Shown piece by piece: positions 1 to 7,711 of a stretch of 64,000 nt of DNA. Position 1 is the stretch's first letter; each line of letters opens with the position of its first letter. The position numbers and the translations under genes were made by a program. The notes under the pieces are model-generated. The model was not told the origin of the DNA. It did not search any database and worked only from the letters and a program-made list of their open reading frames with translations. Source of the DNA: Paenibacillus sp. BK033 (GTDB lineage: Bacteria > Bacillota > Bacilli > Paenibacillales > Paenibacillaceae); assembly GCF_004345425.1 (NCBI RefSeq), contig NZ_SLVP01000001.1, positions 1,054,001 to 1,118,000 on the forward strand, given 5' to 3'.

Positions 1-1
1 C

Positions 2-136
2 GTGAATCCTGTTACCTCGGCAGTTGATATTTATTCCGCTTCCAAAGGCTCGCTTGGCGATCTTGGTTCCAATTACCGGGTTATTCTTGACATTTACCGG
101 ACGCTGGACAAGAAGCTCGCTGCTTTTAAGGCATAA
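2..136 (+). CDS. C-terminal end of an unrecognised protein (partial)
   Basis: An open frame enters from the left edge and ends at TAA (134-136), giving the last 44 residues (begins VNPVTSAVDIYSASKG, ends LDKKLAAFKA). It is followed by a strong hairpin terminator, which supports it as a real gene end. The piece is too short to assign a family and I do not recognise it; the helical, Lys/Leu-rich tail is compatible with many soluble proteins. Confidence 0.5.
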   Translation: MNPVTSAVDIYSASKGSLGDLGSNYRVILDIYRTLDKKLAAFKA

Positions 137-157
137 GAAGGAATCACATAATAAATA

Positions 158-192
158 AAAAAGCGAGGAAGGCAAGCCTTCACTCGCTTTAT
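158..192. terminator. Bidirectional terminator between the partial gene and tpx
   Basis: AAAGCGAG (160-167) pairs with CTCGCTTT (183-190), with an inner GAAGG/CCTTC stem and CAAG loop. A-rich and T-rich flanks on the two sides let it serve both the incoming plus-strand gene and tpx on the minus strand. Confidence 0.75.
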
Positions 193-203
193 TTACGCTT
201 AAA

Positions 204-722
204 TTATACGAGAGCTTTAACGGCGTTGATGGCTTGCTCGTAGTTTGGATGTTCTGTCATTTCGGACAGATATTCGACGTATTGTACTTTATCGTTTGCG
301 TCGATAACGAAGATCGAGCGCATATCGAGGCCGAATTCTTTTATGTACACACCGTAAGCTTGGCCGAAGTCATGCGATTTGAAGTCCGACAGCATAACGA
401 CTTTGTCTACGCCTGCCGCACCGCACCAGCGGGATTGCGCGAAAGGAGTATCAACGCTTACGGTCAGCACGATTACGTTGTCGCCAAGCGAAGCGGCTTC
501 CTCGTTGAAACGGCGGGTTTGCGCATCGCACACGCCCGTGTCGATTGAAGGAACAACGCTAATCAATTTTACTTTGCCTGCGAAATCTTTCAAGGATACG
601 GAGTCAACAAGCGATTTGTTGACGGTGAAATCGGGAGCTTGGTCTCCAACTTTAACTTCCGGTCCGATTAATGTAATAGGATTGCCTTTAAATGCGGCAA
701 CGCCAGTGCGTTCTTGTGACAT
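204..722 (-). CDS. tpx: Thiol peroxidase (Tpx, atypical 2-Cys peroxiredoxin)
   Basis: A 172-residue cytosolic peroxiredoxin that reduces hydrogen and organic peroxides using thioredoxin. The peroxidatic cysteine is C65 in the PSIDTGVCDAQTRRF signature and the resolving cysteine is C100 (SRWCGA); the spacing is that of the Tpx subfamily rather than AhpC or Bcp. Length is full for the family. The ATG start is preceded by AAGGAGGAC about 8 bases upstream. It is monocistronic, diverging from the rhomboid protease gene, with a plausible TATAAT -10 (769-774) in the gap. The assignment is firm from sequence motifs. Confidence 0.95.
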   Translation of the reverse strand: MSQERTGVAAFKGNPITLIGPEVKVGDQAPDFTVNKSLVDSVSLKDFAGKVKLISVVPSIDTGVCDAQTRRFNEEAASLGDNVIVLTVSVDTPFAQSRWCGAAGVDKVVMLSDFKSHDFGQAYGVYIKEFGLDMRSIFVIDANDKVQYVEYLSEMTEHPNYEQAINAVKALV

Positions 723-821
723 AATGGATATGTCCTCCTTCTCACGTTTAAGGTTTGTAACAGGTTATATTATAAGCTTTATGAATCGGGGTTGTCCAAT
801 GGTTGGAAGGAGTGATGCGTA

Positions 822-1469
822 ATGATTTTTTTAAGGTACGAAAGCTTTCGGGGTTATTTGCGCGCTTATCCGGTTACTTCGGCGATCATTGCGCTTAATC
901 TCATTTATTTTATTGCAATCGCCGTGACAGGGGATATTAACGACAATTATCATTTAATGAAGTCGGGCGCATTTGTCAGCTATATGCCCGATAATCCGTA
1001 TGGTCTCAAGGAGCCTTGGCGGATTATCACCTCGATGTTTATGCATTCAAGCTTTCAGCATATTTTCTTTAATATGTTCTCGATCCTTGTATTTGCCCCG
1101 CCTCTGGAGCGATTATTGAAGCCGGTGAAATATGCTGTGTTTTATCTATTGTGCGGTATTATCTCGAATTTTTTCACCGGCGCGGTACATGGTCTGTATG
1201 GGGATGACCAGACTATTTATTTGTCCACCGGGGCTTCGGGAGCGATATACGGAGTATTTGGAGCATTTCTCTATATTGCCATCTTCCGGAAGGCTTGGCT
1301 GGACCAGAGCTCGAGAAAAACGGTTTACACGATTCTTGGCTTTGGTCTGGTCTTCTCGGTTATTGTGCCTAGCGTAAGCCTGCTTGGGCATGTTGGGGGC
1401 GGAGTTGCAGGATTTTTGCTTTACGGCTTATTGGACCGCGCGATGACGAAGAGACGGCGCATGTATTAG
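822..1469 (+). CDS. Rhomboid-family intramembrane serine protease
   Basis: A 215-residue multi-spanning membrane protein. The catalytic dyad is visible: S139 in STGASGAIYG and H190 in LLGHVGGGVAGF, plus the conserved HxxxN-like segment (SSFQHIFFNMFS) in transmembrane segment 2. This is the compact six-TM rhomboid core without extra soluble domains, unlike Bacillus GluP (YqgP), which is longer. Rhomboids cleave transmembrane segments of other membrane proteins; the substrate here is unknown. The start is supported by GGAAGGAGTG just upstream. The LysR gene follows 32 bp downstream and may be cotranscribed. Confidence 0.9.
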   Translation: MIFLRYESFRGYLRAYPVTSAIIALNLIYFIAIAVTGDINDNYHLMKSGAFVSYMPDNPYGLKEPWRIITSMFMHSSFQHIFFNMFSILVFAPPLERLLKPVKYAVFYLLCGIISNFFTGAVHGLYGDDQTIYLSTGASGAIYGVFGAFLYIAIFRKAWLDQSSRKTVYTILGFGLVFSVIVPSVSLLGHVGGGVAGFLLYGLLDRAMTKRRRMY

Positions 1470-1501
1470 AATCAGGATGTACGGGAGAGATTGGAGACAT
1501 T

Positions 1502-2419
1502 ATGGAACTACGACAGCTTTATTATTTTGTGAAGGTTGCCAGAAAAGAACATGTGACGCAAGCGGCCGAGGAGCTGCATGTTGCGCAATCTGCGGTCAGC
1601 CGTCAAATCCATCAGCTCGAAGAAGAGCTTGGTGTGAAGCTGTTTTTGCAGAAGGGACGCAACCTGCAGCTGACGCCGGTAGGGCAGCTGTTTCTTAAAC
1701 GCGCGGAAGTGATTCTCGATGATCTGGAGAGGGCAGTCGTGGAAATTCACGAGTTTATGGATCCGGAGAAAGGGGAAATCCGGCTGGGCTTCCCGCATAG
1801 TCTTGGGGTGTCGGTTGTTCCCCAGGTGGTCGCAGCCTTCCGCAAGCTTCATCCTAATGTCAAATTTCGATTCCGTCAGGGCATGTACCCTTCCTTGATT
1901 CGCGATATGGTAAAAGGCGAGATTGATCTAGCTTTTATCTCGCCTTTCCCGGATGAGCATGAGCAGGTCTGCGGCGAGGTTCTGTTAACCGAAGAGCTGT
2001 TTGCCATCCTGCCGCCCAACCATCCGCTTGCCGGCGAGCAGGAGATTGATCTTATTCAACTGAAGGAAGATACGTTTGTTATGTTCAGCGAAGGATATTC
2101 GCTTCGGCCGATTGTATGGGAAGCCTGCCAGGAGGCCGGGTTTACGCCAAAAATCGGCTTTGAAGGGGAAGAGACTGAAACTATACGGGGATTGGTTGCG
2201 GCCGGTATGGGGGTAAGTCTGCTGCCGGAGATGGCCTTGTATCATGCGGGTGTGCTCCAATCGGCCAAGGTTCGCGTAAGAACGCCCAATGTAACGCGGA
2301 ATATCGGCATCATCCACCGTTCGAACGAGAAGATGCCGCTAGTGGCTAAAGTATTTCATGGCTTCCTGTTGAGATACTTTAATGAGCTAGAAGGCAAGCA
2401 GGGGAATAAGGAGAAATAA
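1502..2419 (+). CDS. LysR-family transcriptional regulator, GltC-like
   Basis: A 305-residue LysR regulator: winged helix-turn-helix at residues 1-60 (MELRQLYYFVKVARKEHVTQ then AAEELHVAQSAVSRQIHQLE) and a LysR substrate-binding domain at about 90-295. The N-terminus resembles Bacillus GltC and its paralogues, which control glutamate synthase and related genes, but the effector and target cannot be read from sequence. Its neighbours do not identify a divergent target gene; the rhomboid gene lies upstream on the same strand. It ends at a strong terminator. Confidence 0.9.
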   Translation: MELRQLYYFVKVARKEHVTQAAEELHVAQSAVSRQIHQLEEELGVKLFLQKGRNLQLTPVGQLFLKRAEVILDDLERAVVEIHEFMDPEKGEIRLGFPHSLGVSVVPQVVAAFRKLHPNVKFRFRQGMYPSLIRDMVKGEIDLAFISPFPDEHEQVCGEVLLTEELFAILPPNHPLAGEQEIDLIQLKEDTFVMFSEGYSLRPIVWEACQEAGFTPKIGFEGEETETIRGLVAAGMGVSLLPEMALYHAGVLQSAKVRVRTPNVTRNIGIIHRSNEKMPLVAKVFHGFLLRYFNELEGKQGNKEK

Positions 2420-2426
2420 GCAGCAG

Positions 2427-2475
2427 AAAAAGGGCTGTCCCATCGTCTTGGCGACGATTGGGGCAGCCCTTTTTT
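2427..2475 (+). terminator. Intrinsic terminator of the LysR gene
   Basis: A long GC-rich hairpin (AAGGGCTG...CAGCCCTT) with an inner ATCGTC/GACGAT stem is followed by a run of T. Its A-rich left side also lets it end the convergent yugP transcript. Confidence 0.85.
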
Positions 2476-2486
2476 CGTTATGTTGG

Positions 2487-3173
2487 TTAATCATCGTTGT
2501 TCGATGAAGTGAAGATCATAATGTACTTAACGAGCTCCAGCAAGGAGATGAGCGCTGCCGCCACGTAAGTGAGGGCCGCTGCGTTAAGCACCTTGGCTAC
2601 GCCGCGTTCTTCTTCGTTCGTAATGAAGCCCTCGGCAACCATCAAATCGCGTGCCCGGTTGCTTGCGTTGAATTCGACGGGCAGCGTGATTACCTGGAAG
2701 GCAACCGCAACGGAGAAGAAGATGATACCGAGTCCGACAAGGTTCATCGCGTGGAACAGGAAACCGGCGATAAGCAGGAACGGTGCAATGCCGGATGCGA
2801 TGTTCACGACCGGGAAGATCCGGTGGCGAAGCACCAGCATGGGATAATGTACTTTGTGCTGAATCGCATGGCCAACCTCGTGGCAGGCAACCGCAACAGC
2901 GGAAATCGAGCTTTCGTAATAGACCGGCTCGGATAATCTGACAACGCGGTGGATCGGATCGTAATGGTCCGACAAGGTGCCGCGTACGGGCTCGATAGGT
3001 ACGTCATGCAAGCCGTTGGCATCCAGCATGCGTCTTGCAGCCTGGTAACCGGTCAATCCGTACGTCGTTTGTACGCCGGCCCAGCGGTTGAACGTTCCTT
3101 TTACCCGGAACTGCGCCCAAATGGATAAACCGAAGGCAATTAGGATCAGGAAGTCCATAGGGTGAAAAAACAT
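2487..3173 (-). CDS. YugP-type membrane zinc metallopeptidase
   Basis: A 228-residue integral membrane protein of the neutral zinc metallopeptidase (YugP) family. The HEVGH zinc motif is at residues 98-102 and a third-ligand candidate Glu167 lies in LPVEFNASNRA. There is an N-terminal transmembrane anchor, two segments around 120-165 and one near the C-terminus. The physiological substrate of this family is not established. The start has GGAGG at good spacing. It lies 52 bp downstream of the MerR gene on the same strand, so the pair is probably an operon and the regulator may control it. Confidence 0.9.
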   Translation of the reverse strand: MFFHPMDFLILIAFGLSIWAQFRVKGTFNRWAGVQTTYGLTGYQAARRMLDANGLHDVPIEPVRGTLSDHYDPIHRVVRLSEPVYYESSISAVAVACHEVGHAIQHKVHYPMLVLRHRIFPVVNIASGIAPFLLIAGFLFHAMNLVGLGIIFFSVAVAFQVITLPVEFNASNRARDLMVAEGFITNEEERGVAKVLNAAALTYVAAALISLLELVKYIMIFTSSNNDD

Positions 3174-3225
3174 GTGATCATACCTCCATCAGAGTGGTCA
3201 AGGAATACATCGATGGGACATATTC

Positions 3226-3666
3226 TTACATAAATGGCCCTTTGTTAATAAGGAGCATTAACGCCTCGATGCAAGCCGCGGTTTGAGGCATCAGGCGGGT
3301 ATACAGCCGGTTTGCTTGTCTCGGCTTAAGCTGCTTGATCACCGGCTCCAGCTCTTTTACTTCGCGTTCCAGCTGGGATAGGTGATGCTGAAGATCCGTC
3401 AGCTTCTGAGATACTTGCTCCTCGGGCGTAACCTTGCTCCAGCCTTCCAAAGCTTCCTTGATTTCGTCTAGCGTATATTTTTCGTTCTTCATTTGTTCGA
3501 TACGTTTGAGACGGACTAAAGTTTCATCATGGTACAAGCGATAATTTTTGGCGGAACGTTCCGACGGTTCTAATAGGCCCATTGAGGTGTAATAATCAAT
3601 AGTCCGAGGGCTGACACCCGCTAACTTCGCGAGTTCGCCTATACGATAAAGCTTCGTATCCCCAAT
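3226..3666 (-). CDS. MerR-family regulator, apparent ATT start
   Basis: The frame contains a complete MerR winged-helix domain only if read from upstream of the first ATG (3580-3582): the codons before it translate as YRIGELAKLAGVSPRTIDYY, the canonical MerR recognition helices. No ATG, GTG or TTG exists in frame between the preceding stop (3682-3684) and that ATG. ATT at 3664-3666 sits 5-7 bases after AGAAGGTGGAG, an excellent ribosome binding site, so I infer a non-canonical ATT start giving 146 residues. The rest is a coiled coil (about 70-125) and a short C-terminal tail with no obvious ligand domain. It is probably cotranscribed with yugP. Confidence 0.8.
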   Translation of the reverse strand: MGDTKLYRIGELAKLAGVSPRTIDYYTSMGLLEPSERSAKNYRLYHDETLVRLKRIEQMKNEKYTLDEIKEALEGWSKVTPEEQVSQKLTDLQHHLSQLEREVKELEPVIKQLKPRQANRLYTRLMPQTAACIEALMLLINKGPFM

Positions 3667-3732
3667 CTCTCCACCTTCTTTCTATAATACTGTCCTTTAA
3701 TCATAATCGGAAACTAACCGTACAGTCAAACG

Positions 3733-3749
3733 TGTTACATGAATGTACA
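3733..3749. promoter_or_regulatory. Imperfect GlnR/TnrA-type box
   Basis: TGTTA-N7-GTACA matches the TGTNA-N7-TNACA consensus except for one base (G for T). It lies between the MerR and amt genes, about 190 bp upstream of the amt promoter. It could be a second, weaker site for nitrogen regulation, or chance in AT-rich DNA. Confidence 0.35.
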
Positions 3750-3924
3750 AATTTCGCCTCTTTAATGAAGGCTCATAGATTCTGATTCCAAAGTCGTAGA
3801 TTCAAAATGCGAAGAATGTATAGACTCTAGAACCAATTCACTAAAGGATTTGTGAAAAAACTTAACATTCCGTTCGTTTTTAGACACGAACGTTAGATTT
3901 TTTTCTATTTTAGAAGAATATATA

Positions 3925-3953
3925 TTGTCAAATTAGGTGTTCCTGACTATAAT
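3925..3953 (+). promoter_or_regulatory. Sigma-A promoter of the amt operon
   Basis: TTGTCA (3925-3930), 17-bp spacer, TATAAT (3948-3953). Transcription should begin near 3960. A 7-bp inverted repeat (CGTTCGT/ACGAACG, 3871-3892) lies 33 bp upstream and may be an additional regulator site. Confidence 0.8.
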
Positions 3954-3974
3954 GACATTAAGTCTTTCCTAACA

Positions 3975-3991
3975 TGTTAGTAAACATTACA
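3975..3991. promoter_or_regulatory. Perfect GlnR/TnrA-type box upstream of amt
   Basis: TGTTA-N7-TTACA agrees at every defined position with the TGTNA-N7-TNACA consensus of the Bacillus/Paenibacillus nitrogen regulators. It lies about 15-31 bp downstream of the predicted transcription start, the position of a repressor or roadblock rather than an activator. This would silence ammonium uptake when nitrogen is plentiful. Confidence 0.75.
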
Positions 3992-4008
3992 TTAAGGGAG
4001 TGGTCGTA

Positions 4009-5367
4009 TTGATTAAGAAAATGGTGTTAACTTTAGCTGCATTATGCTTGGTGTTCCCGGCAATGGCGTTTGCCGATGACCCAACGGCAGGAACACTTAA
4101 CATGGGAATTAACTCGCTGTGGGTAATGGTAGCCTTCGTGCTCGTATTGCTCATGCAAGGCGGTTTTATCCTTTTAGAAACAGGCTCCACCCGAATGAAA
4201 AACGCAGGCCACGTTGCCGGCAAAACGATTTTCACAGCAGGTCTTGCGGCATTGATTTATTGGGCGGTTGGTTACGGCTTCGCATTCGGCGCCGACAGCT
4301 CGCTTAACGGATTTATCGGATTTGGCGATTTCCTGTTTGATCCTTCTATTATTAGCGTAGACGACGGACTTCCTACTACATTGTTCTTCCTGTTCCAATT
4401 GGCTTTCGCCATTGTATCGCTGTCCATCGCTTGGGGCGGCTTCGCGGAACGCGCTAAATTGTCCTCCTACTTTATCTTTACCATTATCTTTATCGGTATT
4501 ATTTATCCTATCGTGGCTCACTGGATCTGGGGCGGCGGCTGGCTCGCTAAAGACGGCGCGCAAGACTTCGCGGGTTCGACCGTTGTTCACTTGTCCGGCG
4601 CTATTGCGGCATTCGCGGCAACCGTGCTGCTCAAACCGCGTATCGGCAAATACAACAAAGACGGCTCCGCTAACGAAATTTCCGGGCATAACCAAGTATT
4701 TACCGCACTTTCCGTATTGCTTCTGTGGGTTGGCTGGTTCGGCTTTAACGCCGGTTCTACTCTCGCAATCGGCGATGGCTTCTTTGGTTATGTAGGCTTT
4801 ACTACCATGCTGGGTGCAGGCGCCGGCGCAGTTGCGGCTCTGCTGATCTCGTGGGCGGTTAACGGGAAAGCCGACATTACGACTATGCTGAACGGTACTC
4901 TTGCCGGTCTCGTTGCTATTACGGCTTCTTGCGCATTCGTAGAGCCTTGGGCTGCTGTCGTTATCGGTCTGGTAGCAGGCGTGCTTGTATTCTACAGCGC
5001 GAAATTCTTCGAGAAAATCAAAGTGGACGATCCGATCTATGCCATGTCGGTGCACGGCGCTGCGGGTATCTGGGGTACGCTGGCTAACGGTATTTTCGCG
5101 ACTGACGAATTGGCGGCAAAAGTTGGCGTCGGCCAAGGCGGTCTGATCGATACAGGCAGCTGGCACCAATTGGGCGTTCAAGCGCTGTCGGTTCTGGTAT
5201 GCGGCGCGTTTGTCCTTGCCGCATCGTTCCTGGTTCTTTTCCTCATTAAAGTAACAATCGGCTTCCGCGTAACGGAAGAGCAAGAAATTATCGGTCTTGA
5301 CCTGAGTGAGCACGGCGCTTATGGTTATCCTGAGCAACTTAAAAAAGGTCAAGGCATCCAAGGCTAA
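4009..5367 (+). CDS. amtB: Ammonium transporter, Amt family
   Basis: A 452-residue inner-membrane ammonium channel with about 11 transmembrane helices after a cleavable-type signal sequence (LVFPAMAFADD). Conserved features include GGFILLETGSTRMKNAGH, the pore histidines (STVVHLSGAIAAF and MSVHGAAGIWG) and FNAGSTLA. I place the start at TTG 4009, which has AAGGGAGTG at ideal spacing; the upstream GTG at 4000 overlaps that Shine-Dalgarno sequence. Unusually there is no glnK/PII partner downstream; instead a DUF294 nucleotidyltransferase-like gene and a DnaQ-like exonuclease gene follow. Confidence 0.95.
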   Translation: MIKKMVLTLAALCLVFPAMAFADDPTAGTLNMGINSLWVMVAFVLVLLMQGGFILLETGSTRMKNAGHVAGKTIFTAGLAALIYWAVGYGFAFGADSSLNGFIGFGDFLFDPSIISVDDGLPTTLFFLFQLAFAIVSLSIAWGGFAERAKLSSYFIFTIIFIGIIYPIVAHWIWGGGWLAKDGAQDFAGSTVVHLSGAIAAFAATVLLKPRIGKYNKDGSANEISGHNQVFTALSVLLLWVGWFGFNAGSTLAIGDGFFGYVGFTTMLGAGAGAVAALLISWAVNGKADITTMLNGTLAGLVAITASCAFVEPWAAVVIGLVAGVLVFYSAKFFEKIKVDDPIYAMSVHGAAGIWGTLANGIFATDELAAKVGVGQGGLIDTGSWHQLGVQALSVLVCGAFVLAASFLVLFLIKVTIGFRVTEEQEIIGLDLSEHGAYGYPEQLKKGQGIQG

Positions 5368-5407
5368 AACAAGTTTTGTTGGACTGACCTGAGGGGAGAG
5401 GCGGCGG

Positions 5408-6475
5408 ATGGGCGATCCGGTACGTGTGCAGCTTCTGAAGCAAATCGGCAAGGCCGATAACGTGAATGTACTGCGCAGTTTGCGGGATCAAGTACACGAG
5501 CATATGAAAGGTATCCTCCAGATGAGTCCGGTCGAACAATTCAACGAACAATTAAATGAGCTGCATGATACACTTATCTGCCGCTCAATCATACTTGCGG
5601 AAGCGGAAATGGCACGGCTCGGGATTGGTTCTCCCCCCGTGCCATACGCGTATCTATTGTTCGGCAGCGGAGGACGTCAGGAGCAGACGCTGTCGAGTGA
5701 TCAGGACAGCGGTATTGTGTTTGAGGACCCCGCAAGCGATTTGGAGGAAACCAGGGCTTATTTTCAGCAATTAACCTCAATCATCGTCTCGATGCTGCAT
5801 CAGTCCGGTTATCCGTTATGCGAAGGCAATGTGCTGAGCAACAACCCGGAATGGTGCATGTCGTTAACCGAATGGAAGGTCAAGCTGAATGGCTGGTTTG
5901 GAGAGCCTGCCTGGGAAGCCGTTCGGTACTTGTTGATCATGGCGGACGGAAGGCCGGTCTACGGCGACCATCGTCTTGCTTTTGAACTGAGAGATCATTA
6001 TTTCAATAATGTCGTAGAGTATCCGAATATCACGAGGCGAATGCTTGACAATACGATGCGCCATAAGGTGCTGCTCGGATTATTTGGCCATTTATTGAAG
6101 GAACAATACGGCTCGGATGCGGGAAGTCTGGACATCAAATACGGGGCTTATATACCGCTTGTGAATGCGATTCGGTTATTGGCCATTCAAGCGGGTATCC
6201 GCGATACGTCAACGTTGTCGCGAATCCGCACGCTTGCCCTTCACGAACAATTGCCATCGGAGGAGGCTGCGGCTTATGAACAGGCTTTCCTGCTCTTTCT
6301 CCGGCTACGGTTAATGACGACGGAGCAGAATGAGGACGGACTATACGCCAACAACGGAAAGCTCTCCAACCGGAGCTTGTCGAGAGAGATGACCGAGGAG
6401 CTGAAGAGCGCGCTGAAAACCAGCAAGAAGCTCCAGCGAAAGGTGTTTAAACGGACAACGGGAAGGCTCATGTAA
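5408..6475 (+). CDS. DUF294 nucleotidyltransferase-like protein
   Basis: A 355-residue soluble protein with the nucleotidyltransferase signature of the DUF294/GlnD superfamily, LLFGSGGRQEQTLSSDQDSG (residues 83-102), including the G-S...D-x-D core, followed by an all-helical C-terminal region (DUF294 C). The CBS pair found in many relatives is absent. GlnD enzymes uridylylate PII, so placement 40 bp downstream of amt suggests a signalling or protein-modifying role in ammonium metabolism, but this is inference. It forms a putative operon with amt and the downstream exonuclease. RBS: GAGGGGAGAGGCGG. Confidence 0.85.
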   Translation: MGDPVRVQLLKQIGKADNVNVLRSLRDQVHEHMKGILQMSPVEQFNEQLNELHDTLICRSIILAEAEMARLGIGSPPVPYAYLLFGSGGRQEQTLSSDQDSGIVFEDPASDLEETRAYFQQLTSIIVSMLHQSGYPLCEGNVLSNNPEWCMSLTEWKVKLNGWFGEPAWEAVRYLLIMADGRPVYGDHRLAFELRDHYFNNVVEYPNITRRMLDNTMRHKVLLGLFGHLLKEQYGSDAGSLDIKYGAYIPLVNAIRLLAIQAGIRDTSTLSRIRTLALHEQLPSEEAAAYEQAFLLFLRLRLMTTEQNEDGLYANNGKLSNRSLSREMTEELKSALKTSKKLQRKVFKRTTGRLM

Positions 6476-6492
6476 GGCGGTGATGAAAGGAA

Positions 6493-7227
6493 ATGAAGGA
6501 ACCAAAAGGCGTCGGGCGGATGTGGAACCTGTACAAAATGGGGGGCTTTACGCCTGCCCTTGCCTCCATGCTGGGCTCGCAAAACGCGCAGCAGATGGCG
6601 TTTATCCGTTCCATCAACAAGGAGCAGCGCAAACAGTCCATGCTGGATACGCCGTTGAAGGAGCTCGACATCGTAGTTTTCGATTTGGAGACGACCGGGT
6701 TCTATCCTTCTAACGGCGACGAGATCCTATCATTTGGGGCGGTCCATATGAAGGGGCTTGAGCTTGACGAATCCAGGCAGTTCCATAGTCTAGTTAATCC
6801 GAAGCGCCGTATTCCAAGGCAAATTACCGAGCTGACGGGAATAACAAACGAGATGGTGCAGGATGCGCCCGATCTGATGCAGGTTCTCCATGATTTCATG
6901 GAGTTTATCGGAAGAAGGCTGCTCATTGCGCATGCAGCCGGGCATGATAAGCAGTTTTTGAACGCAGCGTTATGGCGGACCTCCAAGGTCAGCTTGAATC
7001 ACCGGGTATTGGACACGATGCTGGTTGCCAAGTGGCTGGAGCCGAAGCGGGCCTCCTATGCGCTCGACGATCTCCTGGAGGACTTTGGAATTCCGATTAC
7101 CGAGCGTCACCATGCCCTGCAGGACTCCATGATGACGGCGAAGCTATGGCAGAAGTTTCTTGTCCGGATTTTGGACCGGAACATTATGACATTAGGAGAT
7201 TTATACGCTTATTTAAGTAAGCATTAG
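6493..7227 (+). CDS. DnaQ-like 3'-5' exonuclease (DEDDh family)
   Basis: A 244-residue stand-alone exonuclease domain. Catalytic motifs: D64-x-E66 (VVFDLETTGF), D152 (AHAAGHDKQFL) and H206-x4-D211 (HHALQDS). It has a 55-residue N-terminal extension and no polymerase or helicase fusion. Family members trim 3' ends of DNA or RNA, or act as Pol III epsilon; the substrate here is unknown. It follows the DUF294 gene by 17 bp, an arrangement seen near solute transporter genes in other bacteria. Its 3' end overlaps the convergent JAMM gene by 15 bp. Confidence 0.9.
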   Translation: MKEPKGVGRMWNLYKMGGFTPALASMLGSQNAQQMAFIRSINKEQRKQSMLDTPLKELDIVVFDLETTGFYPSNGDEILSFGAVHMKGLELDESRQFHSLVNPKRRIPRQITELTGITNEMVQDAPDLMQVLHDFMEFIGRRLLIAHAAGHDKQFLNAALWRTSKVSLNHRVLDTMLVAKWLEPKRASYALDDLLEDFGIPITERHHALQDSMMTAKLWQKFLVRILDRNIMTLGDLYAYLSKH

Positions 7228-7653
7228 AGCAAGCGGGCGGAAGGTTTGTTCATACAAACGGTAAGGCCGGACATCTGCGGCGGAACTGCCCGGCATGGAG
7301 ACAATCCAATAAGAGATCCCATCATCGGAGACCGGCAAGCCAAGCCAATCGCGTTTCGAAGGTATGGCCGATGAATTCGGATGGGAGTGGAAAAAACCGA
7401 CGAGCGACTGTCGGTTTTTTTGTATGTCGAAATACGCGGTTACCCATTCGGCCGGGTCAAAACGGAATGAGCGTACAGGATCCTCGTGTACGTTCGTGAT
7501 GACATAAGCTTGCGTAACTATAGCGGGAATTTCCGGCGCAGCCGGCGTTCCCGCAAGGATTCCGCAAGCCTCTTGGGGCATCGCTTCCCGGCAGATGCCG
7601 AGCAGCTGTCCGTATGCCTGATGAGTAATCGAAATGGTCGAGATGGATAACAT
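7213..7653 (-). CDS. JAMM/MPN+ metalloprotease-like protein (Mov34 family)
   Basis: A 146-residue protein with the full JAMM zinc motif: E28 (EACGIL), H89-x-H91 (FFHSHP), S99 and D102. Bacterial single-domain JAMM proteins cleave isopeptide or C-terminal peptide bonds, for example in sulfur-carrier-protein pathways such as Mec/CysO, but no ThiS-like or E1-like partner lies next to it. I chose ATG 7653 rather than the TTG at 7662 because GGAAAGGAAG is too close to the TTG. Convergent with the DnaQ-like gene. Confidence 0.85.
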   Translation of the reverse strand: MLSISTISITHQAYGQLLGICREAMPQEACGILAGTPAAPEIPAIVTQAYVITNVHEDPVRSFRFDPAEWVTAYFDIQKNRQSLVGFFHSHPNSSAIPSKRDWLGLPVSDDGISYWIVSMPGSSAADVRPYRLYEQTFRPLALMLT

Positions 7654-7711
7654 GCGAGGCAATCTTCCTTTCCTGAACGATACAGCTCATTATACAAGGC
7701 TCAGGAAGGAT

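Noticed and set aside
4174..5451. 425-codon minus-strand frame opposite amt
   Set aside because: Antisense to an unmistakable Amt transporter.
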